Shown: piece by piece, positions 54,528 to 63,726 of the stretch
How positions within the stretch are numbered: the first letter of the stretch is position 1
Layout: each line of letters begins with the position of its first letter
Origin: Longitalea arenae
Lineage (GTDB): Bacteria; Bacteroidota; Bacteroidia; Chitinophagales; Chitinophagaceae
Direction: 5' to 3'
DNA length: 64,000 nucleotides
NCBI RefSeq assembly: GCF_016924755.1
Contig: NZ_JAFFJX010000022.1
Coordinates: 1 to 64,000, forward strand
Program-made: the position numbers and the translations under genes
Notes under the pieces: model-generated
Database searches by the model: none
Told to the model about the DNA's origin: nothing
Seen by the model: the letters and a program-made list of their open reading frames with translations, nothing else

Positions 54528-55406
54528 ATGAAAGTCGTTCAGTTCACCATTCCGGTTTCCCAGGAACATTCTATTATGGTACAGGAAGATAAGTTACCTC
54601 ATTTTTATAATCACCTGCACCGCCATAATGAAACCCAGCTTACCTGGATCATTAAAGGAGAAGGCACGCTCATTGCCGGCACCGGTATGCAGCGCTTTCA
54701 GTCGGGCGATATTTATATTCTCGGCGCCAATCAGCCCCACCTCTTCAAAAGCGATCCTGATTATTTTGAAAAGAACAGCCAGAAAGATATCCATGCCCTT
54801 ACCCTCTTTGTTGACCTGCGGGGGCCTTTTGGCAGGATCCTCGATCTGCCTGAAATGAACAACGTGAAAAAATTCATGGAAGCCACCCGCAAGGGATTAC
54901 AGGTACCTGCATCGCAGCAGCAAAACATTGCAAAGAAAATGCTGCTGGTAAAAGAAGCACGGAACGGCATCCGGCTGGCCTTCTTCATTCAACTCCTGCA
55001 AACCCTCTGCCGCATCAAACAATACCGCTCGCTTTCCGATACCCATACTGAAAATTCTATTACGGAATCGGAGGGCTTGCGCATGAATGATATTTATCAA
55101 TACACCATAGCGCATTACACCGAGAACATCACGCTGAAGCAAATTGCCGATGTGGCCCATCTTACCCCCCAGGCTTTCTGCCGCTACTTTAAAAAACACA
55201 CGCTGAAGACCTATGTGGCTTTCCTGAATGAAGTACGCATCAATGAAGCCTGCAAGAAAATTGTATCAGAGAACTTCGACAGCCTGGCTGCGGTTGCTTA
55301 CCAGAGCGGGTTTAACAATGCCGTTACCTTCAACCGGGTATTCAAAAAAATAACCGGACAACCACCCAAGAAATTTCTAACCGAGTATATGCAGAAAGTG
55401 AACTAG
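54528..55406 (+). CDS. AraC-family regulator of the catabolic operon
   Basis: 292 aa from ATG 54528. The frame is open 36 bp further upstream, but MKVVQFTIPVSQEHSIMVQED is the normal family start. N-terminal cupin (HFYNHLHRHNETQLTWIIKGEGTL) and C-terminal AraC domain (ENITLKQIADVAHLTPQAFCRYFKKHT, then DSLAAVAYQSGFNNAVTFNRVFKKITGQPPKKF). Divergent from the DHDPS-family gene with 178 bp between starts, the expected layout for its regulator. Confidence 0.93.
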   Translation: MKVVQFTIPVSQEHSIMVQEDKLPHFYNHLHRHNETQLTWIIKGEGTLIAGTGMQRFQSGDIYILGANQPHLFKSDPDYFEKNSQKDIHALTLFVDLRGPFGRILDLPEMNNVKKFMEATRKGLQVPASQQQNIAKKMLLVKEARNGIRLAFFIQLLQTLCRIKQYRSLSDTHTENSITESEGLRMNDIYQYTIAHYTENITLKQIADVAHLTPQAFCRYFKKHTLKTYVAFLNEVRINEACKKIVSENFDSLAAVAYQSGFNNAVTFNRVFKKITGQPPKKFLTEYMQKVN

Positions 55407-55760
55407 CTTACCTTTCATTACATAGACCACACATATAGTGTACGGTCTAACCTGCATCTCCGGCGCTTCGGTTATGCATTATCTGCTATTATTGTAACCT
55501 GCCATTGCCTGACTGGCATTGGCAGGAATAATGCCACACAATTGGCAGGCATTTTCAGCGTTATTACGCATTAAGGGCCACGGCCATACGATTGCTCAAC
55601 AGGTAATTGATACACCAAATGCATATCAGGCAGTCAAAACAGGATATGCACCATATATAAGTCGTTAAATTTCATAATACATATAAATTAATTTACCTTG
55701 CGGCGCTTTGAAGTATTGCAATAACAGTATATTTTAACGCCTAACTCCAAACCCTAAGTC
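55407..55760. other. Intergenic with a GC-rich hairpin
   Basis: 354 bp. A hairpin has arms CCTGCCATTGCC (55498-55509) and GGCATTGGCAGG (55515-55526), 11 of 12 paired, 5-nt loop. A nearby TGGCAGGCATT (55543-55553) is the reverse complement of AATGCCTGCCA at 49017-49027, on the other flank of the GH127 cluster. It is probably a terminator/repeat region for the AraC gene and holds the promoter of the OmpA gene. Confidence 0.45.
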
Positions 55761-58004
55761 ATGAAAAAAAGCCTTGCGCTAGGCCTTATAAGTTGCGTAC
55801 CCTTGTTTGGCTTATCTCAACAATTTACCGGTTTCACGTACGATAATTACTCCGGTGTTCACGGCATGTTACAAAACCCGGCGTCTGTGGCCGGCAGTAA
55901 GTACAAGGTGAACATCAATTTCTTCAGCCTGAGCGCCCTCGGCGGCAATAATGCTTATGAGCTCAAGAACGACAAATTCAAAAAATTCGATTTTTCCTCG
56001 TTGAAAGAGGACAGGGATTACTTCAAATCGTCTAATACCGATAAAAAGAACCTCTGGCTGAATACCGATATCATGGGCCCCTCGTTCATGTTCACCTCGG
56101 GCAAAAAAAGCGGTGTTGGTTTGTATACCCGCATGCGTACAGTGGTAAATACGTTTAACCTCAGCGATAAGACCTTCCGCTTTTTTGGAAGCGACTCGGC
56201 TTTGTATAATACACCCATCCAGGAAGAAAAGCTGCAGTTAAAAGCCCATGCTTTTGCTGAGGCTGGTGTAACCTATGGCCGTGTTATTTACAATACACCC
56301 GAGCATTTGCTGAAAATGGGTATCACCGGTAAATATGTGGTTGGCATAGCCGCCGCTTCGGTATACTCAAGTAAATTAAATGTGAATATCGACAAGAACG
56401 ATTTCATTAACGAGCTGAAGGGTGATGTTAATGCCCGCTACTCTTCGAACCTCGATGTGGTGGACGATGACTTCAGTGATGTGTTGGATAACCTCGACAA
56501 TAACCGGGGCTGGGGCCTCGACCTGGGCTTCTCCTACGAATGGCGGCCGGAAAAAAACAATTGGTTACTGAACGACCCCACGCCCTATAAATTACGGGTA
56601 AACGCTTCGGTAAACGATATCGGTTCTGTAAAGTATAAAAACTCAGAACATGGTGATAGCTATATCCTTGATGCCAGCGGGCGTACTACCAATGACCTCG
56701 AAAAACAGGACGGTGAAACCATTGAAGAATATCTCAGCCGGTTGGAAACGATGGGCATCATTACTTCCAATGCCCACCAGGAAACCATGAAGGTTAAGCT
56801 GCCCACCACCCTGCGGATCGATGCAGACTACCATATCTGGAAAAGGTTGTTCATCAATGCCGGCGCCATTGTTAATCTCATTAACCGCGACGAAAACCAG
56901 ACCACAGCCCAATACGCTACCTCATATACGATCACTCCGCGCCTGGAAAAGAAATGGTTCAGCCTGTATGCACCTTTCTATTATAATACACTGAACAAGA
57001 AAATGGCCGTAGGCGCCGGTTTCAGGGCAGGCATGTTCTTCGTGGGCTCCGGCACGATCCTCTCGAACATGTTCTCGAGCAAAAATGTTACTGCCGCCGA
57101 CGTGCACCTGGGGGTTACCATGTCGATCTACCAGCGCGACAGAGCAAAGCGGTATAAAAGCAGGACGGTAAAAGAGGAGCCTAAGGAAGTTATCAAAGAG
57201 GTGACCGTTGTAGAGACCAAGGTGGAAACAAAAGTGGAAACAAAAGTAGATACCGTTGAAAAGAAAGTGGAAGTGATCAAAGAAGTACAGATTACGCATG
57301 ACAAAGACAACGATGGTATCGTTGACGGGAAAGACGAGTGCCCCGAAATAGCGGGTGAAGTTACCCTGGCAGGCTGCCCTGATAAGGATAAAGACGGTAT
57401 TGCCGACAAAAACGACAAATGTGCCGATGTGCCCGGTACCGCCAAATACAATGGCTGCCCGGTTCCCGATACGGATGGAGATGGCCTGAACGATGAAGAG
57501 GATAAATGTGTTACAGTTGCAGGTACTGCCAAATACAATGGCTGTCCTGTTCCGGATACCGACAATGATGGCGTTAACGACGAAAACGACAAATGCCCCA
57601 ACACCCCTGGTAAACCCGAGAACAATGGCTGCCCCGAGATCAAACAGGAGGTAGTAAAGAAAGTGGCTGTAGCTGCGAAAAGCATCTATTATATGTCTGG
57701 CAAAGACATCATCCAGAAAGTGTCTTATCCTAAACTTGATATCGTTGTGAAAGTGTTGAAAGCCGACCCTGCCCTGGTGATCAGTGTTGAAGGACATACC
57801 GATAACGTAGGGAATGCAGCCAATAACTTAAAGCTCTCTGCCAAACGTGCGCAGGCAGTTAAGAATTACCTGATCAAAAAAGGCATTAGCGATAGCCGCA
57901 TCAGCGTACAGGGCTTTGGTAATTCAAAACCCATTGCGCCGAATACCACGCCGGCCGGCCGTGCCAAGAACAGAAGAGTTGAATTGCATTTGAGCTACAA
58001 TTAA
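55761..58004 (+). CDS. DUF5723/OmpA-type outer membrane protein with TSP3 repeats
   Basis: 747 aa. Signal peptide (MKKSLALGLISCVPLFGLSQ). A beta-rich DUF5723-like barrel region to about 470, a charged VETKVETK-type linker, four calcium-binding thrombospondin-3-like repeats (DxDxDGxxDxxDxCP, e.g. DKDNDGIVDGKDECP), then an OmpA peptidoglycan-binding domain (VEGHTDNVGN, RISVQGFGNSKPIAPN, AKNRRVEL). It should tether the outer membrane to peptidoglycan. Gliding- or secretion-system-linked proteins have this layout, but no such neighbours are seen here. Confidence 0.92.
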   Translation: MKKSLALGLISCVPLFGLSQQFTGFTYDNYSGVHGMLQNPASVAGSKYKVNINFFSLSALGGNNAYELKNDKFKKFDFSSLKEDRDYFKSSNTDKKNLWLNTDIMGPSFMFTSGKKSGVGLYTRMRTVVNTFNLSDKTFRFFGSDSALYNTPIQEEKLQLKAHAFAEAGVTYGRVIYNTPEHLLKMGITGKYVVGIAAASVYSSKLNVNIDKNDFINELKGDVNARYSSNLDVVDDDFSDVLDNLDNNRGWGLDLGFSYEWRPEKNNWLLNDPTPYKLRVNASVNDIGSVKYKNSEHGDSYILDASGRTTNDLEKQDGETIEEYLSRLETMGIITSNAHQETMKVKLPTTLRIDADYHIWKRLFINAGAIVNLINRDENQTTAQYATSYTITPRLEKKWFSLYAPFYYNTLNKKMAVGAGFRAGMFFVGSGTILSNMFSSKNVTAADVHLGVTMSIYQRDRAKRYKSRTVKEEPKEVIKEVTVVETKVETKVETKVDTVEKKVEVIKEVQITHDKDNDGIVDGKDECPEIAGEVTLAGCPDKDKDGIADKNDKCADVPGTAKYNGCPVPDTDGDGLNDEEDKCVTVAGTAKYNGCPVPDTDNDGVNDENDKCPNTPGKPENNGCPEIKQEVVKKVAVAAKSIYYMSGKDIIQKVSYPKLDIVVKVLKADPALVISVEGHTDNVGNAANNLKLSAKRAQAVKNYLIKKGISDSRISVQGFGNSKPIAPNTTPAGRAKNRRVELHLSYN

Positions 58005-58022
58005 TAAAGTGTTCTGAAAAAG

Positions 58023-58055
58023 AAAAGCCCTGACGATCACTGTCAGGGCTTTTTC
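58023..58055. terminator. Bidirectional terminator
   Basis: Arms AAAAGCCCTGAC / GTCAGGGCTTTTT with a 7-nt loop. It lies between the OmpA-type stop (58004) and the convergent DUF4136 stop (58075) and can end both. Confidence 0.9.
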
Positions 58056-58074
58056 ATTTTCACCAGTGCTGCAT

Positions 58075-58656
58075 TTATTTCTTTACCACATCGAACTTGC
58101 GGAAGATGGAGTTTACACTGCTTTGTATCTCTTTTTTGGAAACATTGCGGCTGTTCACGTCGTCGGTCGTCCAGCCCTGCCAGATGGTCTTATCCGTTCT
58201 GGCGTCTACCATCGTAATGGTCAATGTACCTTCCTGTACAGTGGCCGTATTGTAATCATACCCCATAAACCGCGATGGATAATAGATAGAACCGAACCGG
58301 CGATAGTATGGGTTATAGTACACCCGCCGGAAAGGCATCGAGTAAACAGGGTTCGATAATTCCCGGGTCGTTTTTTCCACCAGCATATCATAGCTGATCA
58401 ACACATCGGGTTTGCTTTTTACTTCCCGCCAGCCCTGCTTTTGCAGTTTCGCATTCACGGCTTCCTGCACATTCTTTTTCATCAGGTCGGCATGCCTGTT
58501 TTTCTTATCCTCTTTGTTATCGCTATCTATCCATGCATAGGTTTGGTAGCGGCTGAAATCGGCCGTCTCATCTTTTTCGATGTAGGCAGGCGTAGCGCAG
58601 CCCACTGCCAGCATGATGGGTAGCAAAAGAACTGGTATAACTTTTAACACACTCAT
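58075..58656 (-). CDS. DUF4136 lipoprotein
   Basis: 193 aa. Signal MSVLKVIPVLLLPIMLAVGC with lipobox cysteine at 20. Domain: DFSRYQTYAWIDSD..., LMKKNVQEAVNAKLQKQGWREVKSKPDVLISYDM, GTLTITMVDARTDKTIWQGWTTD. This is the DUF4136 pattern. Function unknown, envelope location certain. An AAAAAGGAGG ribosome site is just upstream. Confidence 0.92.
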   Translation of the reverse strand: MSVLKVIPVLLLPIMLAVGCATPAYIEKDETADFSRYQTYAWIDSDNKEDKKNRHADLMKKNVQEAVNAKLQKQGWREVKSKPDVLISYDMLVEKTTRELSNPVYSMPFRRVYYNPYYRRFGSIYYPSRFMGYDYNTATVQEGTLTITMVDARTDKTIWQGWTTDDVNSRNVSKKEIQSSVNSIFRKFDVVKK

Positions 58657-59384
58657 TTTGGTTCCTCCTTTTTGGTTTGTATCACCTGCTATAATGTACG
58701 ATGAAAAGCAGGCGCCCTTTTGTAAGGGTTTGTGAAAGTATGTTTAAGGAATTGTTAGAATTAAGAAAGGCAAAGAAGGCAAAGAGGCATATAAAGGCAG
58801 AAAGACTAACGCAAAAACGCAAAAGGCGGAAGGCAAAAAAAGGCAGCCCTGAGGAATCAGGGCTGCGAGTCACATGAGAAAATTATGCAGCAACCGTTGT
58901 AATTTCCGGATGATTGCTGCGGCTATGTTTTACCCGGAAACGATCTATGATAAATTGAATTATCGGCTGTTTAAAAGCTTAAGGATAGGTTTAGGTATGT
59001 ATTGTTCAACGCCGGCCGAATACTCCATCGCCTGCCGCGGATCTTACCCGGCAAAGGAATTGAAAATGAATGCAATAAAGCAAATTGGATAAATCAGCAC
59101 CCAGCTTGCGTAATGTTCACATCGGGACTGTGGGCTGGTTAATGGCGCTGCCTGGCGGGGCGGCAAGTTTACATCGATAGAAGAAACCTTCAATGGAATC
59201 TTTCTCATGGCTTTGTTTTTTCGGCTAATACTGAACTATGCGATACACTTGAACTGACATGCAAGATACAAAGGTTGGGGAATATTATGGCTTCTTTTTT
59301 GGCCTTTCAGATGTATTTTGACTGCAATTTATCCAGAAGGCAGAAGCAAGAAGCAGGATATAAGGGTATCCCTATCACCACAAA
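58657..59384. other. Intergenic, purine-rich low complexity and a minus-strand terminator
   Basis: 728 bp. 58766-58840 is rich in AAAGGC/AAGGCAAA words. 58843-58866 has arms GCAGCCCTGA / TCAGGGCTGC, which on the minus strand is followed by a T run, so it is a terminator, perhaps for the kinase gene 520 bp further on. I found no gene that can be supported in the rest. Confidence 0.5.
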
Positions 59385-61520
59385 CTATGCACGTAAAGCA
59401 GATACTAAGTAAGAGATCTTCGAATGCAGTTCCTCAGGCCGGAAAGGTTTATGGATAAAGTCGGTAAATCCTTTTTGTAAAAGATCGGCCTGCATATTAT
59501 CATATACGGCCGCCGTAAATGCTACCGCTGGTATTGAATTATTGATCTTGCGGATTTCCTTCAAAGCAGTAGCGCCATCCATTTCCGGCATTTCCAGGTC
59601 GATCAGCAATAGGTCGAATTGTCCTTTTTTAAACTGGGTCAGGGCTTCGCGGCCATTGGTTGCTTCACTTACCTGGATGCCCCACTTGGTTAAAAATCTT
59701 TTGGCAATGGAAAGGTTCACCGGGTTGTCTTCTGCAATGAGCAAACGGATGCCTTCAAGTTTATCGAGGTGTTTGATGTTCTCTTCTTCAATATAACGTT
59801 TCCTGTTTTCGCAGATCTTCAGTTCAACGGTAAAATGAAATGCGCTGCCTTTGTTCTCCTCACTTTCCAGCAACAGATCACTGTTGAACATATTGACGAT
59901 CCGTTTGGTGATGGCGAGTCCAAGGCCGGTTCCCCCATATTTGCGGGTGGTGTTTACATCCGCCTGGGTAAAGCTGTCGAAGATCTCTTTGTGTTTGTTC
60001 TTCGGAATACCAATACCGGTATCCATTACAATGAACTGCAGGGTCGATTTGGTGCTCGATGAGAACAATTTGCGAACAGCCATGGTGATGGTGCCCTGAT
60101 GGGTAAATTTCAGGGCATTGGCCAGCAGGTTGCTTAATACCTGGTTCAGGCGGGTTTCATCGGTATAGAATTCGAGGTCGAGCCGGTCGTCGATATCTAC
60201 CTTAAAATCGAGGCCCTTTGCTTTTATCTGCGGCGAGAACTGGGAGGCCAGCTTTTGCATGAACTCCTTAATGTTCACCGGCACATCGGCCAGTTCCACT
60301 TTTCCCGCTTCCATTTTATTGTAATCGAGAATATCATTGATGAGCATCATCATATGCTCCGACGAGAACTTTAAAATATCGAGGTGCTGTACCTGTGAGG
60401 GCAGGTGCTCTTCCTGCAGCAGCAGGTTGCTGGCGCCGATGATGCCGTTCAGCGGGGTACGCAGTTCATGGCTCATATTACTGAGGAAGCGTGATTTTGT
60501 TCTGGCAGCCGATTCAGCTTTTTCCTTCGCTTTCATCAGTTCAAACTCGGCCATTTTCACATTCGACACATCCAGGATACTGATCTTGGTGTAACCGGTA
60601 TCTTTATAAGTGAATGGCACCACACTCACGAAGCCATAAAAGGCGCGGCCGGTTTTTGCGGTGAGGGTAAGCTCGCCCTGCCAGGGACGCGATTCGCCCG
60701 ACAGCGATTCCTTTATTGAGTTGAACTGTTTGATATGATGTTCTTCAAACCATATTTCCATGTTGGTTCCTTCGATCTCGCGTTTCTCATTCACCTCAAA
60801 TAATTCCAACGCGCGTTTATTACAACTGGCAATAATGTTCGACTGGCTGAAAATAATAAATACCCCGTCGAGCGAAGTATTGAAGATGGTATCGCCAAAA
60901 GTTTTTTCCTGCAGAATGGCCACCTCATTGTCTTTATTCACCTGTAGAATAGAATACGAGAAAATGATGGTCATGGCCAGTGAGATCACCAGGTTGCCAC
61001 TGTATAACTGGGTGTACAGGGCTTCGTTGATGTTTTGAATGTTATTTACGTACGGACAGATCTTAACGCAGCAAAGCGATGCAATAACGGTGATGGAGTA
61101 TACCGATATCAATTCTTTAAAATTGCGCCGGATACTTACCACAAAGGTCAATACAACGAAATAAGGAAAATAAAGCAGGTATTCCCCTGCGCGCAATCCT
61201 TCGATATAACAGATCACGATCAGGTATAGGTTAATATTGATCACCGCAATGATGCGGCCTGTTTCCAGTTTTCGTTTCGAGCCAAAATAAAATGCGAGGA
61301 GGAAAAAATAAGCGGCCGTTATATTTACTAACGCACTTATATATAGCTTGTGATAGAAATAAGAGAAAACGGAGAAAAAGTTCAGCAGCAGTGCTAACAG
61401 GATGAACTGGTTGAAGCGGATGATCCTTTTACGTAAATCTTTGGAAACACCCTCATGCAGGCCAGTATGAACTATATCCCTGTAAATAGACCAGACAAGA
61501 TATAATATTTTCTCCTTCAT
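59385..61520 (-). CDS. Hybrid sensor histidine kinase/response regulator
   Basis: 711 aa. About six membrane segments to residue 190, a PAS-like domain (about 210-330: DTIFNTSLDGVFIIF...), HisKA with H351 in NMSHELRTPLNG, HATPase (about 400-560) with the GIGIPKN and GGTGLGL motifs, and a C-terminal receiver domain (about 590-705) with phospho-acceptor Asp641 in LLLIDLEMP. It has no Hpt domain of its own, which the neighbour at 61599 supplies. Divergent from Hpt/LytTR. Confidence 0.95.
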   Translation of the reverse strand: MKEKILYLVWSIYRDIVHTGLHEGVSKDLRKRIIRFNQFILLALLLNFFSVFSYFYHKLYISALVNITAAYFFLLAFYFGSKRKLETGRIIAVININLYLIVICYIEGLRAGEYLLYFPYFVVLTFVVSIRRNFKELISVYSITVIASLCCVKICPYVNNIQNINEALYTQLYSGNLVISLAMTIIFSYSILQVNKDNEVAILQEKTFGDTIFNTSLDGVFIIFSQSNIIASCNKRALELFEVNEKREIEGTNMEIWFEEHHIKQFNSIKESLSGESRPWQGELTLTAKTGRAFYGFVSVVPFTYKDTGYTKISILDVSNVKMAEFELMKAKEKAESAARTKSRFLSNMSHELRTPLNGIIGASNLLLQEEHLPSQVQHLDILKFSSEHMMMLINDILDYNKMEAGKVELADVPVNIKEFMQKLASQFSPQIKAKGLDFKVDIDDRLDLEFYTDETRLNQVLSNLLANALKFTHQGTITMAVRKLFSSSTKSTLQFIVMDTGIGIPKNKHKEIFDSFTQADVNTTRKYGGTGLGLAITKRIVNMFNSDLLLESEENKGSAFHFTVELKICENRKRYIEEENIKHLDKLEGIRLLIAEDNPVNLSIAKRFLTKWGIQVSEATNGREALTQFKKGQFDLLLIDLEMPEMDGATALKEIRKINNSIPAVAFTAAVYDNMQADLLQKGFTDFIHKPFRPEELHSKISYLVSALRA

Positions 61521-61598
61521 AGAGTTATTGGATTAGAACGAAAGGTGTTCATGCTACGGACAACTAATTTAACGAAAAAATGGATAAACTATTTTCCA

Positions 61599-61997
61599 AT
61601 GAGCGGATCAAATTTCTCTAAAAAATTCATTTTCAACGAAAAAATTGACAGCACTTATCTATATAGCCTGTATGAAGATGATTACCAGTATATAGAAGAA
61701 ATATTTGCTACCACCCTGGCGCATTTTGATGAGGACCTTCAGGCGATTCAAAAAGCTTTTACCTCAAATAATTTATCTGAGCTTAAAAAGGCAATACATA
61801 AAATAAAACCAACGTTTGGTTTTGTTGGGTTACCAATGGTGCAACAGAGCTGTATGGAATTTGAAGATTTTTGTCAAAAAGCAACTACTTCAAATGAATT
61901 GACGTCAGAATATCAGCAAATTGTGGCTACATTAGCGGCTAGTAAAGAGCTGATTGCATCGGAGTACAATAAGTTGAAAGAATTCAATTCCAATTAA
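61599..61997 (+). CDS. Free histidine phosphotransfer (Hpt) protein
   Basis: 132 aa from ATG 61599. An in-frame start at 61545 would give 150 aa, but MSGSNFSKKFIFNEKIDS looks like the natural N-terminus. Hpt motif A-I-H67-K-I-K-P in KKAIHKIKPTFGFVGLPMVQQ; H67 is the predicted phosphohistidine. It should carry phosphate from the kinase receiver Asp to the LytTR receiver. Stop is 2 bp before the LytTR start. Confidence 0.85.
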   Translation: MSGSNFSKKFIFNEKIDSTYLYSLYEDDYQYIEEIFATTLAHFDEDLQAIQKAFTSNNLSELKKAIHKIKPTFGFVGLPMVQQSCMEFEDFCQKATTSNELTSEYQQIVATLAASKELIASEYNKLKEFNSN

Positions 61998-61999
61998 CT

Positions 62000-62692
62000 A
62001 TGAAATGGACCTGTGTCATTGTTGAAGATCTGCAGGTGGCTGCTGATTATCTGGTAAAATGTTGTGAGAAGAGTGGACTATTGCAGGTGAAAGGACATTT
62101 TACCAATGTTGAACAGGCGCTTGAATATTTGAATAAGAATTCCGTTGACATATTGTTCCTGGATGTTGAAATGCCCGGCGCCACCGGCTTCGACCTGCTC
62201 GATCAGCTGGCTTATTACCCAAAAGTCATTCTTACCACTTCCAAATCGGAATACGCCTACAATGCTTTCGAATACAATGTCTCCGATTTTCTTAAAAAAC
62301 CGTTCACGTATCAGCGCTTTCAGGAAGCGCTGAATAAACTTACCACCCCGGCCGGCGAGAACAATATCAGCAGTACGGCCACCGACCATATCTTTATTAA
62401 ATGCGACGGCAAACTGGTTCGGTTGAACAATGATGATATATTATTTATTGAAAGCATGGGCGATTATGTAAAGTTTGTGACCCTCGATAAAAAGTATATT
62501 ACGCATAACACCATCAAGAACCTGGAAGAAAAAGTGAACCGCCAGTGCTTTATCAAAGTTCACCGCTCTTACATAATCAATATCAATAAGATAGACGATA
62601 TCCGCGAGAACGATCTGTTCATTAAGGGCAACGAAATTCCGGTTAGTAAGGCGCATAAAGCCGACGTTTTAAAACGTTTGAACATCATCTGA
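62000..62692 (+). CDS. LytTR-type response regulator
   Basis: 230 aa. Receiver domain (1-120) with D55 in LFLDVEMPG, and LytTR DNA-binding domain (about 130-230: FIKCDGKLVRLNNDDILFIESMGDYVKFVTL..., KVHRSYIININKID). LytTR proteins bind pairs of short direct repeats upstream of targets. Co-transcribed with the Hpt gene. Target genes are not in the window. Confidence 0.95.
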   Translation: MKWTCVIVEDLQVAADYLVKCCEKSGLLQVKGHFTNVEQALEYLNKNSVDILFLDVEMPGATGFDLLDQLAYYPKVILTTSKSEYAYNAFEYNVSDFLKKPFTYQRFQEALNKLTTPAGENNISSTATDHIFIKCDGKLVRLNNDDILFIESMGDYVKFVTLDKKYITHNTIKNLEEKVNRQCFIKVHRSYIININKIDDIRENDLFIKGNEIPVSKAHKADVLKRLNII

Positions 62693-62731
62693 TCTTCATC
62701 GAAGTTTTCGAGTTATTTACCGGCATATTGA

Positions 62732-62797
62732 CCCCAAAGAGCTAAAAATTTTCTCTTTGCGGGGCTTCCTGACCATCTTTGTTCAGGCGAAAGCCCC
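62732..62797 (+). other. Two overlapping hairpins sharing a GGGG block
   Basis: Hairpin 1: CCC-CAAAGAG (62732-62741) with CTCTTTG-GGG (62753-62763), one unpaired base. Hairpin 2: GGGGCTT-CCTGA (62761-62772) with TCAGG-AAGCCCC (62783-62797), 3-nt bulge. They compete for 62761-62764 and so look mutually exclusive. No T run follows directly. They lie 40 bp after the LytTR stop. Confidence 0.4.
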
Positions 62798-62958
62798 TAA
62801 ACACCGAACCCTGATTTTCTCTATAACGTATTAATTGTGACGGTTATCAATTATAAACCCTATCCCCTGAAACGGAAGAAAAGTGGAATCCAACGCTATG
62901 AAAACTAGTGTGATCTAAATCTCCAGCCTGCTCATGATACGGATTTCATTAAAAAGTT

Positions 62959-62995
62959 ACCGATCTGCCAAAAGGTGGATCGGTTTCTTTTTTTA
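62959..62995 (+). terminator. Strong rho-independent terminator
   Basis: Arms ACCGATC-TG-CC / GG-TG-GATCGGT with an AAAA loop, followed by a long T run. The first unambiguous terminator after the LytTR gene. Confidence 0.85.
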
Positions 62996-63080
62996 TGGCG
63001 GAAGGCGCACAGCTTAACGCCGGGGAAAACTGAAGGCTCCGGGTGGAGAGCTGGGGGTTGAAGGCCGAAGGGGCGAGGCG

Positions 63081-63312
63081 GGCGGAAAGCAAAAGGCTAA
63101 AAGCGCAAGGCTAAAAGCCCAGAGCACAGGGCTAGGCTAAAGGCGGAAGACGCATGGGCGGGGCGGAAAGCAAAAAGCTAAAGGCGCCAGGCAAAAAGCC
63201 CAGGGCACAGGGCTGGCGTTGAAGGCTCAGGCCGGAAGGCGGGGCGGGCGGAAAGCAAAAGGCTAAAAATCAGGGCGCAGGGCTGGGGGATTGAAGGCTC
63301 AGGCCGGAAGGC
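63081..63312. repeat. Degenerate tandem array, period about 81-85 bp
   Basis: Three copies of GGCGGAAAGCAAAA-RGCTAA at 63081, 63162 and 63247, and two exact 22-bp copies of a block beginning TTGAAGGCTCAGG at 63219-63240 and 63291-63312. GGGCACAGGGCT-like words recur between them. Purine-rich, non-coding. Confidence 0.7.
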
Positions 63313-63726
63313 AAACCGCTAAAAGCATTTCGCACATATTGACCACTACAAATAATCCTCCCGGATTTTTACGCCTAAAAATCGAAGGTTTCCCCTTATT
63401 TGTCGAATAAAATTGACAGGCGGATAAAGAATGATCATCTTTGTTCACGATCCTAATTCCTGTTAAAAACCGAAAGCCCTGAAAAGGGCGATCCAAACAG
63501 CGGCGTCACGGAGCCCTGAGATTCCGGAAAAACCAAATACCCGTTTTGTCCACAATCCATGAAAACCGACTAAAAAATCTCCTCGAGAAAAAACCCTAAA
63601 CAATCTGATCCGATGAAAAATCCAACCGTTTAAAATCCAGGATCCGAAAGGAGAACTACCCAGAAAAATCTGAGCCTATAGATGAATTGAAATTTACTTA
63701 GAGACTACCCAAAGATTATTGAATTG

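Noticed and set aside
56922-57797. Long open frame antisense to the OmpA-type gene (291 codons, minus strand)
   Set aside because: It overlaps the TSP3 repeats and barrel part of a well-supported gene, and its protein is a low-complexity Phe/Val-rich shadow of the DGD repeats with no start context.
58874-59092. 72-codon frame after the DUF4136 gene
   Set aside because: No ribosome site, no conserved motif, and it starts just after a minus-strand terminator. Kept as intergenic.
63081-63312. Possible CRISPR array
   Set aside because: Units are degenerate, the 'spacers' are themselves repeated purine-rich words, and there are no cas genes.
63299-63496. 65-codon minus-strand frame beside the tandem array
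   Set aside because: Begins in ordinary non-coding sequence and ends in the repeat array. No homology pattern.
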